DNA from: Mycolicibacterium boenickei
GTDB lineage: Bacteria > Actinomycetota > Actinomycetes > Mycobacteriales > Mycobacteriaceae
Reading direction: 5' to 3'
Assembly (NCBI RefSeq): GCF_010731295.1
Contig: NZ_AP022579.1
Span: 620,001-684,000 of the forward strand
DNA length: 64,000 nucleotides
The notes under the pieces are model-generated. The model saw nothing but the letters and a program-made list of their open reading frames with translations. It was not told where the DNA came from and searched no databases. A program made the position numbers and the translations under genes. Shown here piece by piece: positions 34,352 through 42,493 of this stretch (the first letter of the stretch is position 1; each line of letters begins with the position of its first letter).

Positions 34352-37300
34352 GTGACAGCTGCCGACGGTGCGCACGAGATTCCCCCGCAGTACGTGCTAT
34401 CCCCACTGGCACCTGAGCCCCGCACGCTCGTCGACATCCTGCACGACACGGCGCGGCGTTTTCCCGATGCACCCGCGCTCGACGACGGCACCGTCCAACT
34501 GACCTACTCCGAGTTGATCGCCGACATCGCCGACAGCGTGTCCTGGTTGGCAGCCCGCGGTATCGGCCGTGGCGACAAGCTCGGAATCCGGATGCCCTCG
34601 GGCAGCTACGCGCTGTACGTGGCGATCCTGTCGGTGCTGGCCTGCGGCGCGGCCTACGTCCCGGTCGACGCCGACGACCCCGACGAGCGCGCCGAGCTGG
34701 TCTTCGGTGAGGCCAACGTGGTCGGCGTGATCACCGAGCAAGGACTGGTCCGCGGGCCGGGTTCGTCGCGCGGCTGGCGCGCCGCCGCCCCGCTGGGACG
34801 CGACGACGCCTGGATCATCTTCACCTCCGGCTCGACGGGCACCCCGAAAGGTGTGGCCGTCACGCACCGCAGCGCCGCGGCGTTCGTCGACGCCGAGGCG
34901 CAGATGTTCTTGCGGGACAACCCCATCGGACCCGGGGACCGGGTGCTGGCCGGGCTGTCGGTGGCCTTCGACGCGTCGTGCGAGGAGATGTGGCTGGCCT
35001 GGCGGCACGGCGCCTGCCTCGTGCCCGCCCCACGGTCGCTGGTGCGCAGCGGCATGGACCTGGGCCCGTGGCTGGTCTCGCGGGACATCACCGTGGTGTC
35101 CACGGTGCCGACGCTGGCCGCTCTGTGGCCGGCCGAAGCGTTGGAGGCCGTCCGGCTGTTGATCTTCGGCGGCGAGGCCTGCCCGCCTGAACTCGCGGCC
35201 CGGCTCGCGGTGGACGGCCGCGAGGTGTGGAACACCTACGGCCCCACCGAGGCCACCGTCGTGGCCTGCGCCGCACAGCTCGACGGCCAGGGCCCGGTCA
35301 GCATCGGCCTGCCGCTGGCCGGCTGGGACCTGGCGGTGGTGGACAAAGACAGCCTGCCGGTCGCGGTCGGCGAAGTCGGCGAGCTCGTGATCGGCGGGGT
35401 GGGCCTGGCCCGGTACCTCGACCCCGAGAAGGACGCCGAGAAGTACGCCCCGATGCCGACGCTGGGCTGGAACCGCGCCTACCGCAGCGGTGACCTGGTG
35501 CGCCTGGAGGCCGACGGCCTGTACTTCCAGGGCCGGGCCGACGATCAGGTCAAGGTCGGCGGCCGGCGCATCGAACTGGGTGAGGTGGACAACGCGCTCG
35601 TGCACCTGCCCGGCGTGAGCGGCGGCGCGGCCGCGGTCCGCAAGACCGCCAGCGGCACACCGCTGCTGGTCGGCTACATCGCCAGCACAGACCCGGAGTT
35701 CGACCTGGCCGCCGCGCGGGCCGCACTGTCGGAGTCGCTGCCCGCCGCCCTGGTGCCCAGGCTGGTGCTGCTCGACGAACTCCCCACCCGCACCTCGGGC
35801 AAGGTCGACCGCAACGCGTTGCCGTGGCCACCGCCCGGAGACGCCGATCAGGACGCCCCGCAGCTCGACGGCACCATGGGCTGGCTCGCCGGATTGTGGC
35901 GCGACGTGCTCGGCACCCCCGTCGAAGGCCCGGAAGCCGATTTCATCGCGCTGGGCGGCGGGTCACTGTCGGCCGCCCAGTTGGTGGCCGCGCTGCGCCA
36001 GCGCTACCCGCTGGTGACCGTCGCCGATCTGTACGACCATCCTCGGCTCGGCTCGCTGGCCGGCTACCTCGACGAACTCAAGCCGCCGCCGCAGATCCAA
36101 TCCCGCGAGGTCAAACCGACCCCGCTGCTCACCCAGGCCGCACAGGTCGCGCTGTCGCTGCCGTTGGCCACCCTCACCGGCATGCAATGGGTGGTCTGGC
36201 TGGCGCTGCTGAACAACGTGGCCGCCCAGACCGGCATCGTGTCGTGGGCCCATCCGCTCAGCTGGTGGTGGGTGCTGGCCGGGTTCGTGCTGTTCGTCAC
36301 CCCGCCGGGCCGCATGGGTATCGCGGTGCTGTTCGCCCGGATGCTGCTCAGCGGACTCGAACCCGGAACCTATCGCCGCGGCGGCCCCGTCCACCTGCGG
36401 GTCTGGGTCGCCGAACGGCTGGCCGCCGCCAGCGGCGCGGAGAACCTGGCCGGCGCCCCGTGGATGGTCTACTACGCCCGCGCCCTGGGCAACACCGTCG
36501 GCAAGGGCGTCGACATGCATTCGGCTCCGCCGGTGACCGGCATGCTCAAGATCGGCCACCGCGCCTCGGTCGAGCCCGAGGTGGATCTGACCGGGCACTG
36601 GATCGACGGCGACCTGTTCCATGTCGGCCCGGTGTCGATCGGCAACGACGCCACCATCGGCGCCCGCACCACGCTGCTTCCCGGGGCCACGGTCGGCAAG
36701 AACGCCGACGTCGCCCCCGGATCGGCGGTGGTCGGCAAGGTCAAGAACGGCCAGTTCTGGAAGGGCTCGCCCGCGGTGAAATCGGGCAAGGCCCGCCACC
36801 CCTGGCCCGATCACCGGCCGGGCCGCGCCCCGCTGTGGGTCGCGGTGTACGGCGTGTCCTCGCTGCTGCTGGCCGGTCTGCCGCTGCTCGCCCTGGCCGC
36901 CGGGCTGGCCGTGATCGTCTGGGCGGTGCACGACACCGCCTCACCGGCCGACGCGCTGCTGCCCGCACTGGCCTGGACCCCGGCCGCAGCGGTCGTCGCG
37001 CTGCTGACGTACGCCGCGCTGACCGTGATCGGGGTGCGCATCCTGTCGGTGCGGCTCTCGGAGGGTTATCACCCCGTGCGCAGCCGGGTGGGCTGGCAGC
37101 TGTGGACCACCGAGCGCCTGATGGACGCGGCCCGCAACTACCTGTTCCCGATCTACGCCAGCCTGCTCACCCCGTGGTGGCTGCGACTGCTCGGCGCGAA
37201 AGTCGGCAAGGACACCGAGATCTCGACTGCCCTGTTCACCCCCAAGTTCACGGAGGTACAGGACGGCGCGTTCCTGGCCGACGACACCATGGTGGCGTCC

Positions 37301-38284
37301 TACGAGCTGGGCGGCGGTTGGATCCACGTCGCCAAGGCCACCATCGGCAAGCGCGCGTTCCTCGGCAACTCCGGGATCACCCAGCCCGGCCGTAAGGTGC
37401 CCGACGACGGGCTGGTGGCGGTGCTGTCGGCCACGCCGCACAAGGCCAAGGCCGGCTCGTCATGGCTGGGCAGCCCACCGGTTCGGTTGCGCCGCAACGC
37501 CACCGCCGCCGATGCGCTGCGCACCTTCCATCCGTCGCTCCGGCTCAAGATCATGCGCTCGGCCGTCGAGACCTGCCGGGTGATCCCGGTGATCGTCACC
37601 TTCGCGATCGGCATCGCGGTGCTCGGCGCGCTGCAGGCCGTGACGATGCGGTTCGGATTCCTGTGGGCGGCGCTGACCGGAGGCCTGGTGTTGCTGGTCG
37701 CCGGTGCGGTGGCCGGGACCATCGCGGTGATCGCGAAGTGGTTGGTGGTCGGCCGGATTCGCGCGGTCGAGCATCCGCTGTGGTCGTCGTTCGTGTGGCG
37801 CAACGAGGTGTCGGACACGTTCGTCGAAACCGTCGCCGCCCCGTGGTTCGCCCGGGCAGCCAGCGGCACCCCGGTGATGAACCTGTGGCTACGCGGGCTG
37901 GGCGCCTCGATCGGCCGGGGCGTGTGGTGCGAGACCTACTGGCTGCCGGAAGCCGATCTGGTGGCGCTGGACACCGCCGCCACCGTCAACCGCGGCTGCG
38001 TCGTCCAGACGCATCTGTTCCACGACCGGATCATGCGGTTGGACAGCGTTGTGCTCGAAGAAGGTTCGACGCTGGGGCCGCACTGCGTGGCGCTGCCCGC
38101 GGCGCGGTTGGGTGCCGGCGCCACGGTCGGGCCCGGCTCACTGGTGATGCGCGGCGACGAAGTGCCGCCGTCGACGCGCTGGCAGGGCAACCCGATCGCA
38201 CCGTGGAACATGTTCGGTAAGAAACGTTCCGCCGAAAAGTCCTCCGACAAGACCGCCAAGAAGACAGAAGACCCTGCCGCGTGA
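34352..38284 (+). CDS. Pls/PosA-type membrane nonribosomal peptide synthetase
   Basis: 1310-residue single-module NRPS. Adenylation domain at about 25-490: A3 TSGSTGTPKG (158-167), A5 NTYGPTE (294-300), Lys484 in TSGKVDRN. Carrier domain at about 505-575 with phosphopantetheine Ser538 (LGGGSLS). Then no ordinary condensation or thioesterase domain, but paired membrane helices near 600-660, 830-895 and 1110-1180 alternating with three hexapeptide (left-handed beta-helix) acyltransferase-like regions, for example KIGHRASVEPEVD to AVVGKVKNG (732-799). This is the architecture of epsilon-poly-lysine synthetase. By-eye pocket residues read D207 A208 E211 S250 I271 G273 T295 V303 V304 K484, close to codes recalled for lysine/ornithine. 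Start GTG 34352 follows TAGTTT. First gene of a five-gene cluster; the product is unknown. Confidence 0.88.
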   Translation: MTAADGAHEIPPQYVLSPLAPEPRTLVDILHDTARRFPDAPALDDGTVQLTYSELIADIADSVSWLAARGIGRGDKLGIRMPSGSYALYVAILSVLACGAAYVPVDADDPDERAELVFGEANVVGVITEQGLVRGPGSSRGWRAAAPLGRDDAWIIFTSGSTGTPKGVAVTHRSAAAFVDAEAQMFLRDNPIGPGDRVLAGLSVAFDASCEEMWLAWRHGACLVPAPRSLVRSGMDLGPWLVSRDITVVSTVPTLAALWPAEALEAVRLLIFGGEACPPELAARLAVDGREVWNTYGPTEATVVACAAQLDGQGPVSIGLPLAGWDLAVVDKDSLPVAVGEVGELVIGGVGLARYLDPEKDAEKYAPMPTLGWNRAYRSGDLVRLEADGLYFQGRADDQVKVGGRRIELGEVDNALVHLPGVSGGAAAVRKTASGTPLLVGYIASTDPEFDLAAARAALSESLPAALVPRLVLLDELPTRTSGKVDRNALPWPPPGDADQDAPQLDGTMGWLAGLWRDVLGTPVEGPEADFIALGGGSLSAAQLVAALRQRYPLVTVADLYDHPRLGSLAGYLDELKPPPQIQSREVKPTPLLTQAAQVALSLPLATLTGMQWVVWLALLNNVAAQTGIVSWAHPLSWWWVLAGFVLFVTPPGRMGIAVLFARMLLSGLEPGTYRRGGPVHLRVWVAERLAAASGAENLAGAPWMVYYARALGNTVGKGVDMHSAPPVTGMLKIGHRASVEPEVDLTGHWIDGDLFHVGPVSIGNDATIGARTTLLPGATVGKNADVAPGSAVVGKVKNGQFWKGSPAVKSGKARHPWPDHRPGRAPLWVAVYGVSSLLLAGLPLLALAAGLAVIVWAVHDTASPADALLPALAWTPAAAVVALLTYAALTVIGVRILSVRLSEGYHPVRSRVGWQLWTTERLMDAARNYLFPIYASLLTPWWLRLLGAKVGKDTEISTALFTPKFTEVQDGAFLADDTMVASYELGGGWIHVAKATIGKRAFLGNSGITQPGRKVPDDGLVAVLSATPHKAKAGSSWLGSPPVRLRRNATAADALRTFHPSLRLKIMRSAVETCRVIPVIVTFAIGIAVLGALQAVTMRFGFLWAALTGGLVLLVAGAVAGTIAVIAKWLVVGRIRAVEHPLWSSFVWRNEVSDTFVETVAAPWFARAASGTPVMNLWLRGLGASIGRGVWCETYWLPEADLVALDTAATVNRGCVVQTHLFHDRIMRLDSVVLEEGSTLGPHCVALPAARLGAGATVGPGSLVMRGDEVPPSTRWQGNPIAPWNMFGKKRSAEKSSDKTAKKTEDPAA

Positions 38285-39618
38285 CGCGATCCAAGAAAGC
38301 TGCGAAGAAGTTGGCGCCTCCGCCCGTGATCGACCCGTACCTGCCGCGCAACGGCAATTTCGGGTACCGGGTGTCGCGCTACGAACTCGACCTCGAATAC
38401 AAGGTGGCGATCAACCGGCTGGCCGGGACCGCCACGATCACCGCGGTGACCCTGGCCGCGCTGCGCACCTTCACCTTCGACCTGTCCGATGCGCTGGCGG
38501 TGTCGCGGGTCTCGGTGAACGGACGGCGCCCGGCCCAGTACCGATGTTCGGGCGGGAAACTGTCGATCACCCTGGCCTCGGCGCTGCCGGCCGGCGCGGC
38601 GATGACCGTCGTCATCCGCTACAACGGCACCCCGAGGCCGATCGAATCCTATTGGGGTGACGTCGGTTTCGAGGAACTGTCGAACGGGGCCCTGGTGGCC
38701 GGCCAGCCCAACGGGGCGGCTTCCTGGTTCCCGTGCGACGACCATCCCAGCTCGAAGGCCAGCTACCGGATCCAGATCAGCACCGACAGCCCGTACTACG
38801 CGCTGGCCAACGGCGAGTTGATCTCCCGCAAGGCCCGCGCCGGGCACACCGTGTGGACCTACGAGCAGGCCGAGCCGACGTCGAGCTATCTGATCACCCT
38901 GCAGATCGGCCAGTACGAGAGCCAGCGGCTGACCAAGACACCGGTCCCGATGCACGCTGTGCTGCCCGCCCAGTTGCGGCGCAATTTCGACCACGACTTC
39001 GCCGATCAGCCGCAGATGATGAAGTTGTTCATCAAACTGTTCGGTCCGTACCCGCTGGACAGCGGCTACACCGTGGTGGTCACCGAGGACGACCTCGAGA
39101 TACCGCTGGAAGCGCAGGGCATCTCGATCTTCGGGGCCAATCACTGCGACGGGCACCGCGGCGCCGAGCGGCTCATCGCCCACGAACTGGCACACCAGTG
39201 GTTCGGCAATTCCGTGACGGCGCGACGCTGGCGCGACATCTGGCTGCACGAGGGCTTCGCCTGCTACGCCGAGTGGCTGTGGTCCGAACACAGCGGCGGC
39301 CGCAGCGCCGCGGAGTGGGCCGAGCACTACTACGAACGGCTGCGCGACAAGCCTCAGGATCTGCTGCTATCCGATCCCGGACCCGAGGACATGTTCGACG
39401 ACCGCGTCTACAAGCGCGGAGCCCTGACCCTGCACGCGCTGCGCACCCTGATCGGTGACCACAGTTTCTTTGCGCTCCTGCGGGATTGGACGGCCCGCTA
39501 CCGGCACAGCACCGCATTCACCGATGACTTCACCGGGCTGGCCGCCGGGTACACCGACGAGCCGCTGCAACCGTTGTGGCAGGCCTGGTTGTATTCGAAA
39601 GAGCTGCCGGACCTGTGA
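38281..39618 (+). CDS. M1-family aminopeptidase, short form
   Basis: 445-residue zinc aminopeptidase. Zinc ligands His301 and His305 in HELAHQWFGN and Glu324 in WLHEGFACYAEW are intact. The substrate-binding GAMEN position appears as LEAQG (276-280), a variant found in short actinobacterial members. Only the N-terminal beta and catalytic domains are present; the large C-terminal helical domain of PepN is absent. The first ten residues are Lys-rich (TRSKKAAKK), with no signal peptide. GTG 38281 overlaps the NRPS stop as GTGA, indicating coupling. It may process the NRPS-derived peptide or its precursor, which is inference. Confidence 0.9.
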   Translation: MTRSKKAAKKLAPPPVIDPYLPRNGNFGYRVSRYELDLEYKVAINRLAGTATITAVTLAALRTFTFDLSDALAVSRVSVNGRRPAQYRCSGGKLSITLASALPAGAAMTVVIRYNGTPRPIESYWGDVGFEELSNGALVAGQPNGAASWFPCDDHPSSKASYRIQISTDSPYYALANGELISRKARAGHTVWTYEQAEPTSSYLITLQIGQYESQRLTKTPVPMHAVLPAQLRRNFDHDFADQPQMMKLFIKLFGPYPLDSGYTVVVTEDDLEIPLEAQGISIFGANHCDGHRGAERLIAHELAHQWFGNSVTARRWRDIWLHEGFACYAEWLWSEHSGGRSAAEWAEHYYERLRDKPQDLLLSDPGPEDMFDDRVYKRGALTLHALRTLIGDHSFFALLRDWTARYRHSTAFTDDFTGLAAGYTDEPLQPLWQAWLYSKELPDL

Positions 39619-40865
39619 CCGATGCCGGCGGTGCTCCTGCTACGGGCCCGATCACGCGCAGCAGCGTCGCCCGCGTCGGACTGGCGACCGCGGTCAGCGC
39701 GCTGTGCGGCTACGCCGTGTTGTACCTGGCCGCCCGCGACCTCGAGCCCGCCGGCTTCTCGATCTTCAGCGTGTTCTGGGGTGCGTTCGGCCTCGTGACC
39801 GGGGCGGCCAACGGTCTGCTGCAAGAGGCCACCCGTGAAGTGCGGTCGGCCCGGCACCGCGATCTGAGCGGTGCCCCCACCACCCATCCGATGCGGATCG
39901 CCGGTCTGGTCGGCATCGTCGCGGCCCTGGTGATCGCGGCCAGTTCACCGCTGTGGAGCGCGCACGTCTTCGCCGAGTCGCGGGCGCTGAGCGTGGTGCT
40001 GCTCAGCGTCGGGCTGGCCGGCTTCTGTCTGCACGCCACCTTGCTCGGCATGCTCGCCGGGGTGAACCGCTGGACCGAGTACGGGGCCCTGATGGTCACC
40101 GACGCCGGAATCCGGGTGGCCGTCGCCGCCGCCACGTTCGTACTCGGCTGGGGATTGGCCGGGTTCCTGTGGGCGACCGTGGCCGGAGCGGTGGCCTGGC
40201 TGATCATGCTGATCGCCGCTCCGGCGGCACGGATGGCCGCGGGGCTGCTGACCGCGGGCAGCCCGGCGACGTTCCTGCGCGGTGCCGCGCACTCGATCGC
40301 CGCGGCCGGTGCCAGCGCGATCCTGGTGATGGGCTTCCCGGTGCTGCTCAAGGCCACCTCGGGCGACCTGGGCGCCGCAGGCGGTGTGGTGATCCTGGCC
40401 GTCACCCTGACCCGGGCACCACTGCTGGTTCCGCTCACCGCAATGCAGGGCAATCTGATCGCGCACTTCGTCGACCAGCGCGACAAGCGGTTGCGGGCAC
40501 TGCTGGCCCCGGCCGCCGCGGTGGCCGGGCTGGGCGCCGTGGGCGTTGCCGCGGCCGGACTGCTCGGGCCCTGGCTGCTGCGGGTGGCGTTCGGCGAGGA
40601 GTACCTGGCCGGCGGGGCCTTGCTGGCCTGGCTGACCGCGGCCGCCGTCGCCATCGCGATGCTCACGCTGACCGGCGCCGCGACCGTCGCGGCGGCGCTG
40701 CACCGGGCCTATGCACTGGGCTGGATCATCGCCACGGTCGCCGCGGTGGCACTGCTGTTGCTGCCGCTCGGATTGGAGGAGCGCACCATCATCGCGCTGC
40801 TGTGCGGACCGCTCGTCGGAATTGCTGTTCACCTGGGCGCGCTGGCGAGGCTGGCGCTCAAGTGA
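39615..40865 (+). CDS. polysaccharide/lipid flippase-like membrane protein (Rv3630-like)
   Basis: 416-residue integral membrane protein with about twelve hydrophobic segments, resembling the MATE/Wzx-like polysaccharide export superfamily (VGLATAVSALCGYAVLYLAA, EYLAGGALLAWLTAAAV). In M. tuberculosis the equivalent Rv3630 precedes ppgS. A role in flipping a polyprenyl-phosphate-linked sugar, such as the PpgS product, or another envelope precursor is a reasonable inference. GTG 39615 overlaps the aminopeptidase stop as GTGA; the in-frame extension to 39576 lies within that gene and is rejected. Confidence 0.82.
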   Translation: MTDAGGAPATGPITRSSVARVGLATAVSALCGYAVLYLAARDLEPAGFSIFSVFWGAFGLVTGAANGLLQEATREVRSARHRDLSGAPTTHPMRIAGLVGIVAALVIAASSPLWSAHVFAESRALSVVLLSVGLAGFCLHATLLGMLAGVNRWTEYGALMVTDAGIRVAVAAATFVLGWGLAGFLWATVAGAVAWLIMLIAAPAARMAAGLLTAGSPATFLRGAAHSIAAAGASAILVMGFPVLLKATSGDLGAAGGVVILAVTLTRAPLLVPLTAMQGNLIAHFVDQRDKRLRALLAPAAAVAGLGAVGVAAAGLLGPWLLRVAFGEEYLAGGALLAWLTAAAVAIAMLTLTGAATVAAALHRAYALGWIIATVAAVALLLLPLGLEERTIIALLCGPLVGIAVHLGALARLALK

Positions 40866-40889
40866 CCGTGTAGTTTGGTGCCCATCGAC

Positions 40890-41576
40890 ATGCGCTTTCA
40901 GGACGTTTGGATCGTCATCCCCGCCTTCAACGAGGCGAACATCATCGGCGACGTCATCTCCGACGTGCGCTCGGTTTTCCCTAACGTGGTGTGCGTCGAC
41001 GACGGCAGCCGCGACGACACCGCCGATCTGGCGTTCGCCGCAGGCGCGCACGTGGTCCCCCATCCGGTGAATCTGGGCCAGGGAGCTGCAATCCAGACCG
41101 GGGTGGAGTACGCCCGCAGCCGGCCCGGTGCCCGGGTGTTCGCCACCTTCGATGCGGATGGACAGCATCAGGTCAAAGACGTGATGCGGATGATCGATCG
41201 GCTCGACGCCGACGACGTCGACCTGGTGGTGGGTACCAGGTTCGCCGGCACCGTCACCCACGTCCCGCCGGTCAAGCGGGTCATCCTGCGCGCCGCGGCG
41301 TTTCTCAGCCCGCAGAGCCGCAGCCTCGGCTTGACCGACGCGCACAACGGGCTACGGGTGTTCAACAAGACTGTCGCGGATGCGCTCAACCTGACCATGA
41401 ACGGCATGAGCCATGCCGGCGAGTTCATCGCACTGGCGGCCGAGAACCATTGGCGAGTAGCCGAGGAGCCTGTCGAGATTCTCTACACCGACTATTCGAA
41501 GTCGAAGGGACAGCCGCTGCTCAACGGCGTCAACATCGTCTTCGACGGGCTGTTGCGCAGGAGGATGTCCCGGTGA
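40890..41576 (+). CDS. ppgS: polyprenyl-phosphate GalNAc synthase PpgS (GT2 family)
   Basis: 228-residue cytoplasmic glycosyltransferase of family GT2, like dolichol-phosphate-mannose synthases. VIPAFNEANIIGDVI, the nucleotide-binding CVDDGSRDDT and the metal-binding FDADGQHQ are present, plus AHNGLRVFN later. In mycobacteria PpgS (Rv3631) transfers GalNAc from UDP-GalNAc to polyprenyl phosphate, supplying the galactosamine attached to arabinan. ATG 40890 is preferred; TTG 40875 and GTG 40878 are in frame. The sequence TAGTTT at 40871-40876 could be an internal promoter with a short leader. Followed by the DUF2304 gene through a GTGA overlap. Confidence 0.9.
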   Translation: MRFQDVWIVIPAFNEANIIGDVISDVRSVFPNVVCVDDGSRDDTADLAFAAGAHVVPHPVNLGQGAAIQTGVEYARSRPGARVFATFDADGQHQVKDVMRMIDRLDADDVDLVVGTRFAGTVTHVPPVKRVILRAAAFLSPQSRSLGLTDAHNGLRVFNKTVADALNLTMNGMSHAGEFIALAAENHWRVAEEPVEILYTDYSKSKGQPLLNGVNIVFDGLLRRRMSR

Positions 41577-41914
41577 ACTGGATTCAGGCTCTGTTGATCG
41601 TCTCGGTCCTGGCGCTGTTGGCCTACCTCCTGGGGTCGCGGCGCAGCGCCCGGTCCAAAGCGTGGGTCAAGGTCGGTTTCGTGCTGTTCGTGGCGGCCGG
41701 GATCTACGCCATTCTTCGGCCCGATGACACCACGGTCCTCGCGAATTGGCTTGGCGTGAAACGCGGTACGGACCTGATGGAGTACGTGCTCATCATCGCG
41801 TTCGTGTTCGTCACGCTGTCGACATACCTGCGCTTCAAGGACATCGAGTTGCGCTACGCCCGGCTGGCCCGGTCGGTGGCCCTGCAGAACGCGCGAGTGC
41901 CGGAAGACACCTAG
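41573..41914 (+). CDS. DUF2304 membrane protein, PpgS partner (Rv3632-like)
   Basis: 113-residue protein with two or three hydrophobic segments (IQALLIVSVLALLAYLLGS, VKVGFVLFVAAGIYAIL, YVLIIAFVFVTLSTYLRFK) and a charged C-terminal helix ELRYARLARSVALQN. The Rv3632 equivalent is reported to bind or stimulate PpgS and presumably brings it to the membrane. GTG 41573 overlaps the ppgS stop as GTGA. Its stop overlaps that of the convergent TetR gene by four bases, so the operon ends here. Confidence 0.85.
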   Translation: MNWIQALLIVSVLALLAYLLGSRRSARSKAWVKVGFVLFVAAGIYAILRPDDTTVLANWLGVKRGTDLMEYVLIIAFVFVTLSTYLRFKDIELRYARLARSVALQNARVPEDT

Positions 41915-42492
41915 CGGCTGAGCAACGCCGCCAGCATGGCGATCCGGGCGTCCTCGAGTTCCGGCAGCGGCAGTACGCGGCGCACCATGGCCGCGCCGTC
42001 GAACGTGTTGATCACGATGGTCAGCAGTACCGCGAAGACATCCTCGGGGATCTGATCGGCCCCCGGCGCGCTCTTGGCCGTCTCGTAGATGTTGTCGATG
42101 TACTCCGCCAGCACGGTCTGCAGTGGGCCCCTGAGCTTTTCGTCGGTGCGGGCCGCCATCATGAGCTCATGCCACACGGTGTTGGTGTCGCTGCCCGCGA
42201 TATCGCGCAGGATGGTCAGCACCGCCGGTAGTGGCGGCTGGTCGGCGGGGATCTCCGCGACCAGCTTGCTTCCTGACTCCAGCTGACGGCGTGCCACCTC
42301 TTGCGCCGTGGCCGCCATGAAGTCGCTCATGGTCGGGAAGTGCCGGAACAGCGCGCCGTCGGAAACCTTGGCCCGCTTGGCGATCACCGCAGCCGAGGCC
42401 TTGGCGTAGCCGACCTCGATGATGGTGTCGATGGCGGCGTCGAGTAGTCGGGCGACGGTTTCCTCGCGGCGCTGCTGTTGGGTTCTGGCCAT
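41911..42492 (-). CDS. TetR-family transcriptional regulator
   Basis: 193-residue TetR regulator. The DNA-binding helix-turn-helix at about 12-58 reads RLLDAAIDTIIEVGYAKASAA and KRAKVSDGALFRHFPTMSDFM; the C-terminal ligand domain is divergent. Its ATG lies one base after the stop of the amidohydrolase gene, so both are probably made from one mRNA. The palindrome GTGAGTACTCAC upstream of that operon is the likely binding site, giving a simple autorepression loop responding to an amidohydrolase substrate or product (inference). Confidence 0.87.
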   Translation of the reverse strand: MARTQQQRREETVARLLDAAIDTIIEVGYAKASAAVIAKRAKVSDGALFRHFPTMSDFMAATAQEVARRQLESGSKLVAEIPADQPPLPAVLTILRDIAGSDTNTVWHELMMAARTDEKLRGPLQTVLAEYIDNIYETAKSAPGADQIPEDVFAVLLTIVINTFDGAAMVRRVLPLPELEDARIAMLAALLSR

Positions 42493-42493
42493 C

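Noticed and set aside
34352..38284. Assigning the NRPS as a definite poly-lysine synthetase
   Set aside because: The domain layout fits, but substrate residues were aligned by eye and no product or self-resistance gene is visible; the call was kept at family level.
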